The translations under genes and the position numbers were made by a program. 64,000 nt of DNA. Source: Desulfospira joergensenii DSM 10085. Lineage in GTDB: Bacteria > Desulfobacterota > Desulfobacteria > Desulfobacterales > Desulfobacteraceae. The DNA is taken from NCBI RefSeq assembly GCF_000420085.1, contig NZ_ATUG01000001.1:2255223-2319222 (forward strand), in the 5' to 3' direction. Shown in pieces: positions 9,561 to 19,215 of the stretch; the stretch's first letter is position 1, and each line of letters begins with the position of its first letter. Under the pieces are notes generated by a model that made no database searches, was not told where the DNA came from, and worked only from the letters and a program-made list of their open reading frames with translations.

Positions 9561-10752
9561 GACCGGTCTCCTTCTGGGACAGACGGGAACCTTCATGGCG
9601 GTTCCGCTTCAGAAAGCCTTTCATGAGAGTGTCCAGTTTGGGGTTGGGCAGAAGAAAGGCGTCGTGGCCCCACTGGGCGTCGATCTCGCAGAAACTGACA
9701 TCCAGATCGTTTTTTTTCATGGCCGTGACCATTTCCCTGGACTGGTAGGTGGGATAGAGCCAGTCCGAGGTATAGGAGACCACCAGGAACTTTGCCCTTG
9801 CCTTGGAAAAGGCCTTGACCAGGGAGCCTTTTCCATGTTCCCGGGCCAGGTCAAAATAATCGGCCGCCTTGGTGATATAGAGAAAGGAGTTGGCGTCAAA
9901 CCGCTCAATGAACTTTTTTCCCTGGTATTGAAGATAGGACTCCACCTGGAACTCCGCGCCGAACTCAAAGCTCAGGGCGCTCCGGTTCTGGAGTTTTCTT
10001 CCGAACTTGAGGCGCATGGACTCATCGGAGAGATAGGTGATGTGGCCGATCATCCGGGCGATGGCCAGGCCCATATCCGGTTTTTTTTCCCCGTAATAAT
10101 GACCCTCTTTCCAATTGGGGTCCGCCATGATGGACTGCCGGGCCACCTCGTTAAAGGCAATGGCCAGGGCGGAATGACGGCAGGTGGAGGCCAGGACCAC
10201 GGCCGATGCAGCCGTATCCGGATACCTCACACACCACTCCAGGACCTGCATGCCGCCGACAGATCCGCCGATAACCGCCGTGAGGCGTTCAATGCCCAGG
10301 TGATCCAGCAGCGCCTTCTGTGCCCGGACCATATCCGTGATGGTGATCATGGGAAAATCCGCGGCATACTCTTTTTGGGTTTCCGGGTTGATGGAGGAAG
10401 GCCCGGTGGAGCCCATGCAGGAGCCCAGGATATTGGCGCAGATGACAAAATAGTGCTCCGTATCGATTCCCTTGCCCGGTCCCACCATGATGTCCCACCA
10501 GCCCGGCTTGGGATCCCCGGGGCTGTAATAGCCTGCCATGTGGGAGTCCCCGGACAGGGCGTGGAATACCAGAACGCCATTGGACCGGTCTTTGTTCAGA
10601 CGGCCGCAGGTCTCGTATGCCAGGGTGACAGGTCCGATGGAAGCCCCGCTTTCAAGCTCGAGCCGGCCGGGGGGTTCGGCAAAGGTGAAAAACTTCTTCT
10701 CCACCAGTCCGACGGAAGACCCGGTCTGGTCATGTCCTGAGTATTCGCTCAT
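9553..10752 (-). CDS. metX: Homoserine O-acetyltransferase MetX
   Basis: A 399-residue alpha/beta hydrolase. The nucleophile motif GGSVGGMQ places Ser164. The remaining catalytic residues are Asp330 in YTSDWLYP and His363 in WGHDAFLL. HALSGDSHMAGYY near residues 64-76 is the conserved MetX loop. The enzyme acylates homoserine with acetyl-CoA (or succinyl-CoA in some MetX-named members) as the committed step of methionine synthesis. It lies two bases after metY and overlaps metW. The acyl donor cannot be settled by eye. Confidence 0.93.
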   Translation of the reverse strand: MSEYSGHDQTGSSVGLVEKKFFTFAEPPGRLELESGASIGPVTLAYETCGRLNKDRSNGVLVFHALSGDSHMAGYYSPGDPKPGWWDIMVGPGKGIDTEHYFVICANILGSCMGSTGPSSINPETQKEYAADFPMITITDMVRAQKALLDHLGIERLTAVIGGSVGGMQVLEWCVRYPDTAASAVVLASTCRHSALAIAFNEVARQSIMADPNWKEGHYYGEKKPDMGLAIARMIGHITYLSDESMRLKFGRKLQNRSALSFEFGAEFQVESYLQYQGKKFIERFDANSFLYITKAADYFDLAREHGKGSLVKAFSKARAKFLVVSYTSDWLYPTYQSREMVTAMKKNDLDVSFCEIDAQWGHDAFLLPNPKLDTLMKGFLKRNRHEGSRLSQKETGHD

Positions 10753-10754
10753 GT

Positions 10755-12020
10755 TCAGACCTTTGACAATGCCCGATCCAGGTCGGTTATAATGTCATCG
10801 ATATGTTCTATCCCCACTGAGAACCGGATCAGGCAGGGGTCGGCAAGCTGCTCTTTTTCCTCCTGGGGAAAGGTGACATACTGGGTGGACCAGGGATGGA
10901 TGATCAGGCTCTTGCAGTCCCCCAGATTGGCCAGGTTGAGGATCATGGACAAATTGTCGATGAGGGAAAAGCAGGCCTTTTCATCTTCCAGGCCGAATGC
11001 CAGCATGGTGCCGAAGCCTTTGCCTTTAAACTGGGCCTTTGCCGTTCCGTGGCAGGGATGGTCTTCCAATCCCGGGAAGTTCACCCATTTTACTTTGGGA
11101 TGGTTCCCCAGAAACGAGGCTGCCTTCACCGCATTTTCCATATGCCTTTCCATCCTGACCCCCAGGGTATTCAGGCCCAGGTCCGTTAAAAAAGAGTGGA
11201 ACGGGGCCGGGGTGGTGCCGAAATTGACCTGGGCCTCTTTCCACATCTTATGGATAAAGGCGAGATTCCCCTTTTTCTCCACAAAGGGAGCAAAATCGGG
11301 AAATCGTTCCGATGCCCAGTCAAATTGCCCCCCGTCCACAACCACTCCCCCCAGGGACCCGCCGTGGCCGGATAGGTATTTTGTGGTGGAGTGGACCACG
11401 ATGTCCGCCCCCAGCTCCAGGGGGCGGCAGAGCCAGGGAGAGGCCAGGGTATTGTCCACCACCAGGGGAAGTCCTTTTGCATGGGCAATATCGGAAATCC
11501 GCCGGATATCGGCGATTTCCATTTTCGGGTTGGTGATGGTCTCGATGTAGACAAACCGGGTGCGGTCGGTGATGGCAGCCTCGAATTCTTTAGGATTCAA
11601 AGGGTCTGCCAGGACCGCCTTTATGCCGTACCGCTTGTAAATATGGGTGAACAGCCCGAATGTAGACATGAAAAGGGACCGGGACGCCACCAGTTCATCC
11701 CCGGCCCGGACCAGGGTCATGCAGGCGTTGTTGATGGCGGCCATTCCCGACGAGGTCAATACACCGGCTTTTCCCGATTCCAGGGTGGCCAGCTTTTCCT
11801 CGAGAAACCGGTTGGTGGGATTGGTCAGCCTCATATAAATATGGTCCTGGCTTTCCCCGGCAAAGGTCTGGCTCAGATTTTGGGAAGTCTCGTGATAATG
11901 GGCAGCAGACTGAAAAATGGGCGGCAGGGTGGCCCCTTGGAAATCCTTGTTTTTAAGGCCGTGGTGGATGGCTTTGGTATCAAAGTGCAGATCTTTTCCG
12001 GCCTGTTTTTCTTGGGTCAT
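10755..12020 (-). CDS. metY: O-acetylhomoserine sulfhydrylase MetY
   Basis: A 421-residue PLP enzyme of the Cys/Met metabolism family. The PLP-binding lysine is Lys214 in HSTTKYLSGHG. Other family signatures are YMRLTNPTN near residue 62, SSGMAAI near 90 and VVDNTLASPWLCRP near 187. It replaces the acyl group of O-acetylhomoserine with sulfide to give homocysteine, a direct sulfhydrylation route that suits a sulfide-producing anaerobe. GGAG sits five bases before the ATG. It is the first gene of metY-metX-metW. Confidence 0.93.
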   Translation of the reverse strand: MTQEKQAGKDLHFDTKAIHHGLKNKDFQGATLPPIFQSAAHYHETSQNLSQTFAGESQDHIYMRLTNPTNRFLEEKLATLESGKAGVLTSSGMAAINNACMTLVRAGDELVASRSLFMSTFGLFTHIYKRYGIKAVLADPLNPKEFEAAITDRTRFVYIETITNPKMEIADIRRISDIAHAKGLPLVVDNTLASPWLCRPLELGADIVVHSTTKYLSGHGGSLGGVVVDGGQFDWASERFPDFAPFVEKKGNLAFIHKMWKEAQVNFGTTPAPFHSFLTDLGLNTLGVRMERHMENAVKAASFLGNHPKVKWVNFPGLEDHPCHGTAKAQFKGKGFGTMLAFGLEDEKACFSLIDNLSMILNLANLGDCKSLIIHPWSTQYVTFPQEEKEQLADPCLIRFSVGIEHIDDIITDLDRALSKV

Positions 12021-12336
12021 GGGTACTCCGTTGTTGTTTGAAACTCATATCAAAAAGGGTCGCTGTCCATTGACAGCTTTCTCCTCTGCCAAAAGATTAA
12101 AATATCAGATTTTTTCTTCCAGCCCAAATCATTTCTGGTACCCATGAAACATGGAGCAACCCATTGAGATTTCTTGTTCCCGGAAGACGGCCGATGAAGA
12201 ATAGAACCATGAATGGAATGGAAACCCTGAACTGCCGGACTTTTTTATATGGGCGGGCCCTTTATGGGACCAACTTGACAAGCCTGGAGCCGGACCGTAT
12301 AGATAGGGATAAATCCAGAAGCATTCGGAGGTATTT
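12021..12336. other. Divergent intergenic region between metY and the histidine kinase
   Basis: It carries the rightward promoter listed separately. A perfect 6-bp hairpin lies at 12063-12078 (GCTGTC, CATT loop, GACAGC). Read leftward toward metY it is followed by GACCCTTTTTG, so it could act as a weak attenuator. I looked for an S-box (SAM-I) or other SAM riboswitch upstream of metY and did not find the conserved core. Confidence 0.35.
12275..12303 (+). promoter_or_regulatory. Sigma-70-type promoter of the hybrid kinase gene
   Basis: TTGACA (12275-12280), 17-base spacer, TATAGA (12298-12303). The predicted start near 12310 leaves a short leader containing the GGAGG at 12327-12331. Confidence 0.65.
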
Positions 12337-15141
12337 TTGAAAATTTCCATACGCTGGGCCGTTATACTGGGCTGCCTGGGACTGGTCTGGGGTACCCAGT
12401 TGCTGGTGACCCCGTTCTCCTTTTTTTCCACCAAAAAAGTCATGCTCCGTCACACCCGGGATATCATGGAGAATATCTCTGATCTCGCCCTGGAAGAGAC
12501 CCGGAATTTTCTTTCCATTGCCAGGGGCGCCGCCAACCTGACCAAGCGCCTGATCTCCTCTGCGGTTATCGACACCAATCATAACGGCCGGGAAAACCTG
12601 GAGCAGTACTTCTTTGAGCAGCTGGAAATCTATCCCCAGTTTTCGGGAATTTACTTTGCCAGGCCCGACGGCAGTTTCTATTTTGTCAGCCGGGACAAGG
12701 AGAATTACCGGACAAAATTCATTGAAACCACAGAGACCGGAAGAAAGACAATCCTGATCTGGCGGGACCGGGACATGAATATTCTGGGCCGGAAACTGGA
12801 TCCCCAGGACACTTATGACCCCAGGGTCAGGCCCTGGTTTAAAAAAGCGGTCCAGGAAAAAGAGATCATCTGGACAGAGCCCTACGTATTTTTCACCTCC
12901 CAGAAACCCGGAATCACCACTGCAGGACCCATTTACATGCCCAACGGGGACCTGGCCGGGGTGGTGGGGGTTGATATTGAACTTGATGTGCTTTCAAAAT
13001 TCATCGGCAAACTCCGGGTGGGGAAAACCGGGACCGCTTTTATGATCAACCGGAACCGGGACGTGATTGCCTATCCCGATCTTGAACAGCTCCGGTACGA
13101 AAAAGGGAATGAAAAAATCCGCCTGCCCAAAATTACGGAACTCTCAAACAAATCCTGCAGCCTGGCTTATGATGCCGTTAAAAGGGAAATGGGACTGTCC
13201 TCACCTGAACCTGCCCCTGGGGACAGAAGTTCCGAAGCTTTTGCCGCCTTTGAATCCAGGGACAAAAAATTCTATACCATGTTCACCCGGGTGGAGGCGG
13301 ACAAGATCTCCTGGCTCATCGGCGTCTATATCCCGGAAGAGGATTATTTCAGTGAAATCATTGCCAACCAGCGTCTTATCCATATCCTGATCCTGGGCCT
13401 TTCCGTCCTGGCAACCATTGCCGGCCTGGTCATGGCCGGGCGCCTCATCCGTCCCATTTCCCAGCTGGATCTGGAAGCTGAAAAAATCAAGGAAAACGAT
13501 TACACCTCCCTGCCCAGGATCCAGTCGGGCTTCCGTCAGATCCAGCGGACCGCAGACACCTTTTGCGACATGAAGAAGTCCATCATGGCATATAAACAGG
13601 AGCTGATCAAAAAGGAAAAGATCAACCGGACCATCATCGATACGGCCAATGAGGCCATTCTCATGGTTGAAAAAAAGGGTATCATATCCTATTGGAACAG
13701 GGCGGCCGAGACCCTTTTCGGATACTCTGCCCGAGAGGTACAGGGAAAAAGCATCTTTGACCTTGTCCCCTTCCAGCAGCATCGGAAAGCAGACCACTCC
13801 AATCTGAACACCCTTTTCAAAAAGAGCAGAGCCGGCTGCGAAAATGTGGAGATCAACATCATCCACAGGGACGGCCGCTCCATTCCTTCGGAACTGTCCA
13901 TGGTCAGGATAGAGATTGAGGAGACCCCTTTTCTCATTGCCGTAATCCGGGATATCTCCGCCCGAAAAGAGATGGAGCAGGAAAGAATGGCCATCCTGGA
14001 ACAGCTTCAGCAGGCCCAGAAAATGGAGGCCATCGGCACCCTGGCCGGGGGAATTGCCCATGATTTCAACAATATCCTTTCCAGCATGGTGGGGTATACG
14101 GAACTGATCCGGGAATCCTGCAGTCTGGACAAAAGATGCATGGCCTTTCTGGATGCCTTGTCCATGGCCGGAGACAGGGCCAGGGACCTGGTCCGGCAGA
14201 TTCTCACCTTCAGCTTTCAGGAACCCCATGAATTCAAGCCTCTCAAAATGCAGAATATTGTATCCGAGGCCTGCCAGCTCATCACCGCATCCCTGCCGCC
14301 CTCCATCATCATCCACCGGGAGATCGACGAAAACTGCGGCATGGTATCAGGGGATGCCACCCAGATTCACCAGGTGGCCCTGAACCTCATGACCAATGCA
14401 TTCCAGGCCATGGAAGAGACCGGCGGCACCCTGGGGGTCAGTCTCCGGCAGGTGAATATTCCGGAGAATCCGGGGCAGGACAACCTGGAGATGGAACCGG
14501 GAACATATGCCTGCTATTCGGTCTCAGATACGGGAATCGGCATCAATGATCATGTTTTGGAAAAAATTTTCGACCCCTATTTTACCACCAAACCCAGGGG
14601 CAAGAGCACTGGGCTTGGCCTGGCCGTGATCAAGGGCATTGTTCATCACCACGGCGGAGATATCCGGGTAAAGAGCCGGCCGGGCCGGGGAACCCTTTTC
14701 CAGGCATTTTTGCCGGTGATTAAGAACAGCACGGATCCCGGGAGTATTGCCGGGCCGGTGAAGATTGAAAAAGGCCATGAAAACATCCTTCTCGTGGATG
14801 ACCAGCCCAATGTCCTGTTTGTGGAAAGGCAGATCCTGGAGCTGCTGGGATACCGGGTCACGGTCAGGACCTCTGCCAGGGAAGCCCTGGAAACCTTCAG
14901 GACCTCTCCAGAAAGTTTTGAGGTGGTGGTCACGGATTACAGCATGCCGGAGATGACCGGGGATCTTCTTGCCCGGGAGTTGGTGGCCATCCGGCCGGGC
15001 CTGCCCATAATCCTGTGCACAGGGTATAACGAAGGCATCACCCGGGACAGGGTGGAAGATCACATCATCCGGGAGTTTGTCATGAAGCCCGTAAAAGTGA
15101 AGGACTTTGCCGTGCTGATCCGGAAAGTCCTGGACAAGTAA
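12337..15141 (+). CDS. Hybrid sensor histidine kinase (Cache-HAMP-PAS-HK-receiver)
   Basis: A 934-residue protein starting at TTG 12337, supported by GGAGG five bases upstream and an N-terminal membrane segment right after it. A periplasmic double-Cache domain (about 40-335) carries RPWFKKAVQ and the later VGVDIEL. A second membrane helix lies near 346-368, followed by HAMP (about 370-420) and PAS (about 430-550, EAILMVEKKGIISYWN). The kinase core has the H-box with His575 in GGIAHDFNN, an N-box with NLMTNAFQ, and G-boxes DTGIGI and GLGLAV. A C-terminal receiver has acceptor Asp867 in VVTDYSMP. It senses a small extracytoplasmic ligand. No output regulator is adjacent, but a chemoreceptor follows. 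Confidence 0.9.
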   Translation: MKISIRWAVILGCLGLVWGTQLLVTPFSFFSTKKVMLRHTRDIMENISDLALEETRNFLSIARGAANLTKRLISSAVIDTNHNGRENLEQYFFEQLEIYPQFSGIYFARPDGSFYFVSRDKENYRTKFIETTETGRKTILIWRDRDMNILGRKLDPQDTYDPRVRPWFKKAVQEKEIIWTEPYVFFTSQKPGITTAGPIYMPNGDLAGVVGVDIELDVLSKFIGKLRVGKTGTAFMINRNRDVIAYPDLEQLRYEKGNEKIRLPKITELSNKSCSLAYDAVKREMGLSSPEPAPGDRSSEAFAAFESRDKKFYTMFTRVEADKISWLIGVYIPEEDYFSEIIANQRLIHILILGLSVLATIAGLVMAGRLIRPISQLDLEAEKIKENDYTSLPRIQSGFRQIQRTADTFCDMKKSIMAYKQELIKKEKINRTIIDTANEAILMVEKKGIISYWNRAAETLFGYSAREVQGKSIFDLVPFQQHRKADHSNLNTLFKKSRAGCENVEINIIHRDGRSIPSELSMVRIEIEETPFLIAVIRDISARKEMEQERMAILEQLQQAQKMEAIGTLAGGIAHDFNNILSSMVGYTELIRESCSLDKRCMAFLDALSMAGDRARDLVRQILTFSFQEPHEFKPLKMQNIVSEACQLITASLPPSIIIHREIDENCGMVSGDATQIHQVALNLMTNAFQAMEETGGTLGVSLRQVNIPENPGQDNLEMEPGTYACYSVSDTGIGINDHVLEKIFDPYFTTKPRGKSTGLGLAVIKGIVHHHGGDIRVKSRPGRGTLFQAFLPVIKNSTDPGSIAGPVKIEKGHENILLVDDQPNVLFVERQILELLGYRVTVRTSAREALETFRTSPESFEVVVTDYSMPEMTGDLLARELVAIRPGLPIILCTGYNEGITRDRVEDHIIREFVMKPVKVKDFAVLIRKVLDK

Positions 15142-15158
15142 CAATGGATTAAACTATT

Positions 15159-15187
15159 GTGCCCCCTGCCGGATTTTCAGAGGGCAC
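15159..15187 (+). other. Intercistronic hairpin between kinase and chemoreceptor
   Basis: Arms 15159-15168 and 15178-15187 pair at 9 of 10 positions around a 9-base loop. No T-run follows, so it is more likely an RNA-processing or stability element than a full terminator. Confidence 0.4.
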
Positions 15188-15204
15188 TGAATCAAGGGGG
15201 GATT

Positions 15205-16914
15205 ATGGGAATCGTACAGACATTGAGAGCAAAGCAGATGGCCGGATTTCTGCTGGTTGCATCGGTCACCATCATCGTGAGCCTGGTCAGTTTCAACGGG
15301 ATGAAAAAATTGGAGGATAAATTCAATATCGTCATTACATCCGCGCCCCTCATCGAATCCGCCCTGAACATGAAACTGACCGTAAACCGGGACATCATAT
15401 CGGTTATGAAGCTCATGGCCGCCCTGGATACGGAGGAGCTTTCCGCTGTCATGCAGGGGCATGAAACCAATATAAAGACCTTCCAGGAGTATAAAACCGC
15501 CGTCCTCAAGGGGGCAGAACTAAACGGAAAAAAAATTTTCCCGGCCAGGGACGAAAATTTGCGAAAAATAATTACAGATACGGCCAAGTTTCATGAGGCC
15601 CAATTTCAGCCCGGGTTTAAAATCGCCTATGAACAGATGCACAGGCAATTGTCCGCTGAGAACTATGACTACGAACTTCTGGAAACCATCGATGAAAAGG
15701 TCATCGCCCTGGGCGGGGAACTGACCCAGAAGCTTGACCAGGCCATGGGCATATCCCAGGCGCTGATCGCCCAGGCCGAGGCAGATGTGCAAAAGGAAAA
15801 ACAAAGGGCATTTACCCTGCTCTGGACCGCCACCCTGGCAGGCATCGCGGCTGCCGTCATCCTGGGCCTGTTTGTCTCGGGCAAAATTGCAGGCCAGGTT
15901 AAAAAGGCGGCCACATTCACCCAGACCATTGCCGGGGGCGATTTCACCCAGTCCCTTCAGGCGGACCAGAAAGATGAGATCGGCTCCATGGTGGAGGCCA
16001 TGAACCAGATGAGCCGTGAACTGGCAAAGGTATTCAAGGATATCACCCGGGGGGTGGCCACCTTGAACCAGTCCTCCTCTGATCTGTCCGATATATCGGA
16101 AACCCTCAAATCCGGGGCCGGGGATATGGCCCAGAGTTCAGAATCGGTTCTGGACGCGGCCCAGGAGATGAGCAGCAGACTTACGGCCATTGCAGCCAGT
16201 TCCGAACAATCCTCCAACAGTCTGGACACCATTTCCGCAGCCATGGAACAGATGAAGGCCACGGTGAACGAGATCTCCAGGAACACGGAACAGGCCAGGT
16301 CCGTTACCCAGTCCGCCGTGACCGTGGCCCGGAACACCTCTGCCAAGGTCAATGAACTGGGCACGGATGCCGAGGAAATCGGCCAGGTCATCGAAGTCAT
16401 CACAAATATCTCGGAACAGACCAATCTTCTGGCCCTGAATGCCACCATTGAGGCGGCCAGAGCAGGAGAGGCCGGCAAGGGCTTTGCCGTGGTGGCCAAT
16501 GAGGTCAAGGAACTGGCCGGGCAGACCGCAGGGGCGGCAAAAAACATCGGGGACAGGATCAGCCGGATCCAGGAATCGGCCCAGGGTACCATCGGGGAGA
16601 TAGAAGATATCTCCAGGGTGATCCATGAGGTGGATGAAATTGTTACGGCCATTGCCGGATCTGTTGAAGAGCAGTCCGCTGCCTCGGGGGAAATCGCCGA
16701 CAATGTTTCCCAGGCAGCCCAGGGCATTCACGAAACCAGCGAAAACATTGCCGAATCCTCTTCGGCATCCGGCAGGATTGCCGGGGATATCTCAAAGGTC
16801 AACGCCAGCGCAAAAGGGGTAACGGATTCCAGCATCCAGGTCAATGAAACCGTGTCAAAGCTCTCTGATTTTGCCGCCAGCCTCCAGGAAAGCCTGGGAA
16901 AGTTCAAGGTTTGA
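15205..16914 (+). CDS. Methyl-accepting chemotaxis protein (4-helix-bundle type)
   Basis: The ATG at 15205 is preferred (569 residues): it has AAGGGGGG just upstream and leads directly into the first membrane helix ([19 protein letters not shown]). A helical periplasmic domain (about 32-200) has the look of a 4-helix-bundle sensor. The second membrane helix lies near 206-230, then HAMP. The long signalling coiled coil has the hairpin tip [20 protein letters not shown] and the following GFAVVANEV. It ends LGKFKV with no CheR-binding pentapeptide. The stop overlaps the next gene's TTG start. Confidence 0.9.
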   Translation: MGIVQTLRAKQMAGFLLVASVTIIVSLVSFNGMKKLEDKFNIVITSAPLIESALNMKLTVNRDIISVMKLMAALDTEELSAVMQGHETNIKTFQEYKTAVLKGAELNGKKIFPARDENLRKIITDTAKFHEAQFQPGFKIAYEQMHRQLSAENYDYELLETIDEKVIALGGELTQKLDQAMGISQALIAQAEADVQKEKQRAFTLLWTATLAGIAAAVILGLFVSGKIAGQVKKAATFTQTIAGGDFTQSLQADQKDEIGSMVEAMNQMSRELAKVFKDITRGVATLNQSSSDLSDISETLKSGAGDMAQSSESVLDAAQEMSSRLTAIAASSEQSSNSLDTISAAMEQMKATVNEISRNTEQARSVTQSAVTVARNTSAKVNELGTDAEEIGQVIEVITNISEQTNLLALNATIEAARAGEAGKGFAVVANEVKELAGQTAGAAKNIGDRISRIQESAQGTIGEIEDISRVIHEVDEIVTAIAGSVEEQSAASGEIADNVSQAAQGIHETSENIAESSSASGRIAGDISKVNASAKGVTDSSIQVNETVSKLSDFAASLQESLGKFKV

Positions 16915-17939
16915 CCCTGGATATTCTTGGAACCCCCCTGGACCGGCTGATCCGATTTTTTGAAAAAGATTTCGGCAAAGGCCGGTTTCATGCCGAAGTC
17001 CTGTTCAGGGAGATCTTTAAACGGGGCAACCCCGGGTTTCTCCAGGCTCCCGAGTTTTTAGGTTCCCCGAAATTCTCTGCTGAACTGGAAGGCAGGTTCA
17101 GACTGGATCCGGGAGAGGTGGTCCATATCTTTCAGGAAGAGAACCTGACCAAGTTTATCACCCGGCTTTCCGACGGTCTGGAAATCGAGTCGGTGATCAT
17201 TCCCATGACCCGCTACCATACCCTTTGCGTGTCCAGCCAGGTGGGATGCCGGATGGGGTGCAGATTCTGTGAAACCGGGCGTATGGGATTCAAACGAAGC
17301 CTGAGTGTTTCCGAAATCACCGGGCAATTGTACAATGCCCGGCACACCCTGCAAAAAGAGATTAAGAATATCGTGTTCATGGGCATGGGAGAACCCTTTG
17401 ACAACTATGAAGCCGTAATGGATGCTGTTCAGGTAATGAACGAACAAAAGGGCTTTGACGTGGCGCTTCGTCACATCACCCTGTCCACGGCCGGACTGGT
17501 CCCGGGAATCCGCCGCCTGGCCGGGCTCAACCTGCCCAATCTCAGGCTGGCCGTTTCCATCAACGGAGCCGATGATGCCACCCGCTCCAAGATCATGCCG
17601 GTGAACCGAACCTATCCCCTCAATACCCTGAAAGCCGCCCTGATGAAATTTCCCCTGTCCAACCGGGGTACATTTTTATTCGAGTACATCCTGATCCGGG
17701 GCCTGAACGACTCCCCGGATCATGCCCGGAACCTGGCGGATTTTATCCATCCCCTGCCGGTCCGGCTCAACCTGATCCCGTTCAACCCGGTGTCCGGATT
17801 TAAGGCAGAGCCCCCCCGGGACTCTGACATGCATGAATTTGCCCAATTGTTAACCGACAAGGGGGTCTTTGTGATCAAACGATGGAGCAAGGGCAGATCC
17901 GTATCTGCCGGATGCGGACAGCTGGGAAGAAATCTTTAA
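16911..17939 (+). CDS. RlmN/Cfr-family radical SAM RNA methyltransferase
   Basis: A 342-residue radical SAM enzyme. The [4Fe-4S] ligands are Cys113, Cys117 and Cys120 (CxxxCxxC in [10 protein letters not shown]). The [11 protein letters not shown] motif follows, and the C-terminal methyl-carrying cysteine is Cys335 in SAGCGQLG. Cfr/RlmN enzymes methylate A2503 of 23S rRNA (C2 for RlmN, which also acts on tRNA). The TTG start at 16911 overlaps the chemoreceptor stop; it is supported because family homology (ILGTPLDRL) begins at once. The sequence is somewhat unlike standard RlmN around the first Cys motif, so it may be a paralogue of the housekeeping enzyme. Confidence 0.82.
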   Translation: MTLDILGTPLDRLIRFFEKDFGKGRFHAEVLFREIFKRGNPGFLQAPEFLGSPKFSAELEGRFRLDPGEVVHIFQEENLTKFITRLSDGLEIESVIIPMTRYHTLCVSSQVGCRMGCRFCETGRMGFKRSLSVSEITGQLYNARHTLQKEIKNIVFMGMGEPFDNYEAVMDAVQVMNEQKGFDVALRHITLSTAGLVPGIRRLAGLNLPNLRLAVSINGADDATRSKIMPVNRTYPLNTLKAALMKFPLSNRGTFLFEYILIRGLNDSPDHARNLADFIHPLPVRLNLIPFNPVSGFKAEPPRDSDMHEFAQLLTDKGVFVIKRWSKGRSVSAGCGQLGRNL

Positions 17940-17949
17940 CAGAGAAAAT

Positions 17950-19008
17950 ATGAATTTTTCACCCACACATGCCATACACGGATTCAAGACGGCCTTTGCA
18001 GCGGTTCTTGCCTATACAATAACCAGTTTTTTCCACCTGGAGCTTGGACACTGGGCCGTCATATCCACGGTGATCGTCATGCAGATCTATGTGGCCGATT
18101 CCGTGGCCCTTTGCCTGTACCGGTTTTCCGGCACCATCCTGGGAGCCCTGATCGGCACACTGGTGATCCTGATCATCCCGGAAACCCCTCTCTTTATGGG
18201 AATCGCCCTGTTCTTCACCATCGGTTTCTGCAGTTTTTTAACCTGCTACAAACCCAGGTACCGGATGGCTGCAATCACGGCGGTCATCCTGATCATGACC
18301 GGTGTCCATGCCGAGAATATAGTTCTTTTCGGATTGTCCCGGGTATTTGAAATTTCCATCGGTATCCTTTCCGCTTTTCTGGTCTCTGTTCTGATTTTTC
18401 CAAGAAGGGGCGTGGATGTTTTAATGGAAAAGCTTGAATCCCAGTCAAAGGCCTGCTCGGAAAAATGCCGCATCCTGGTGGATGCCTTCACAGCAGGACA
18501 GAAAAATGTGGAAGAAACCCTGGTGGACGAACTGGTAAAAGATGTCTGGGGCAACCATGAACTCTTACAAAAAGTGAACCAGCATGAGGCGCTGATCTAC
18601 CATAAAAATGTCAACACCGATCTTTCAGACAAGGTCTCCATCATGAGCCGTTCGGCGGAACATCTGCGCAACATGGTCCGGACCCTCAATGTTCTGGATG
18701 GGAACGGATATGATATTATCCTGTCAAAAGAACTCAAAGACCTTGCCGAGGAAAGCGGAAAAACCCTTGAACTGTTGATGAAAAATCAACCGCTGCCCGC
18801 GGTCATCCCCCTTGAAGACAGAGTGAAAGCCCTGGACACCGGACTCTTAAATTTAAGGGAAAAAGGCCTTATCCGCCGGTTTGATTCCAAAAGACTGGTA
18901 CAGGTCTTTTCCTTTTACTCCAGCCTCTTATACTTTGCAGAGGATATTCTTGCAAAAGCGAAAAAAATCCAGGCCAATACCCGAAAAGCTGAATCCCAAC
19001 CAAGCTGA
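17950..19008 (+). CDS. FUSC-family inner-membrane protein (aromatic acid exporter-like)
   Basis: A 352-residue protein. The first 155 residues hold five or six hydrophobic helices with the FUSC-type pattern ELGHWAVISTVIVMQ and RFSGTILGALIGTL. The remainder is a soluble, helical, partly coiled-coil domain. This half-size architecture resembles the FUSC_2/aromatic acid exporter (YgaH/AaeB-like) group thought to export aromatic carboxylates or other weak acids; the substrate is unknown. It starts ten bases after the RlmN-like gene. Confidence 0.72.
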   Translation: MNFSPTHAIHGFKTAFAAVLAYTITSFFHLELGHWAVISTVIVMQIYVADSVALCLYRFSGTILGALIGTLVILIIPETPLFMGIALFFTIGFCSFLTCYKPRYRMAAITAVILIMTGVHAENIVLFGLSRVFEISIGILSAFLVSVLIFPRRGVDVLMEKLESQSKACSEKCRILVDAFTAGQKNVEETLVDELVKDVWGNHELLQKVNQHEALIYHKNVNTDLSDKVSIMSRSAEHLRNMVRTLNVLDGNGYDIILSKELKDLAEESGKTLELLMKNQPLPAVIPLEDRVKALDTGLLNLREKGLIRRFDSKRLVQVFSFYSSLLYFAEDILAKAKKIQANTRKAESQPS

Positions 19009-19014
19009 ATCTGC

Positions 19015-19070
19015 CGGGAAAAATAATTTTTATCTTTATCAAAATCGGATCATTTTCCCGCGATCTTTTT
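19015..19070 (+). terminator. Probable terminator after the FUSC gene
   Basis: CGGGAAAA (19015-19022) and TTTTCCCG (19053-19060) form a perfect 8-bp stem with a 30-base loop. CGATCTTTTT follows. It starts seven bases past the stop. Confidence 0.45.
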
Positions 19071-19119
19071 GGATATCTGTTAAGGCGCAGATTCAATTCT
19101 ATGCTATTATGAATATGGC

Positions 19120-19147
19120 TTGACATTGGATCTCTTTTTTTTAATAA
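19120..19147 (+). promoter_or_regulatory. Sigma-70-type promoter of aroKB
   Basis: TTGACA (19120-19125), 16-base T-rich spacer, TAATAA (19142-19147). It lies about 70 bases before the aroKB start codon. Confidence 0.6.
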
Positions 19148-19215
19148 AGGTCACAAATTCAGGGCCGCTGAAATTTTAATATCCGCCCTAGGCACTCAAG
19201 GAAGACAAAACCGGA

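Noticed and set aside
9514-10740. 408-codon plus-strand frame opposite metX
   Set aside because: Antisense shadow of MetX, whose Ser164-Asp330-His363 residues and coupling to metY and metW are clear.
12021-12336. SAM riboswitch upstream of metY
   Set aside because: Checked the minus strand for the S-box core and other SAM classes; only a small hairpin was found.
12129-12443. 104-codon minus-strand frame upstream of metY
   Set aside because: It overlaps the promoter and start of the histidine kinase gene and has no ribosome site or family match.
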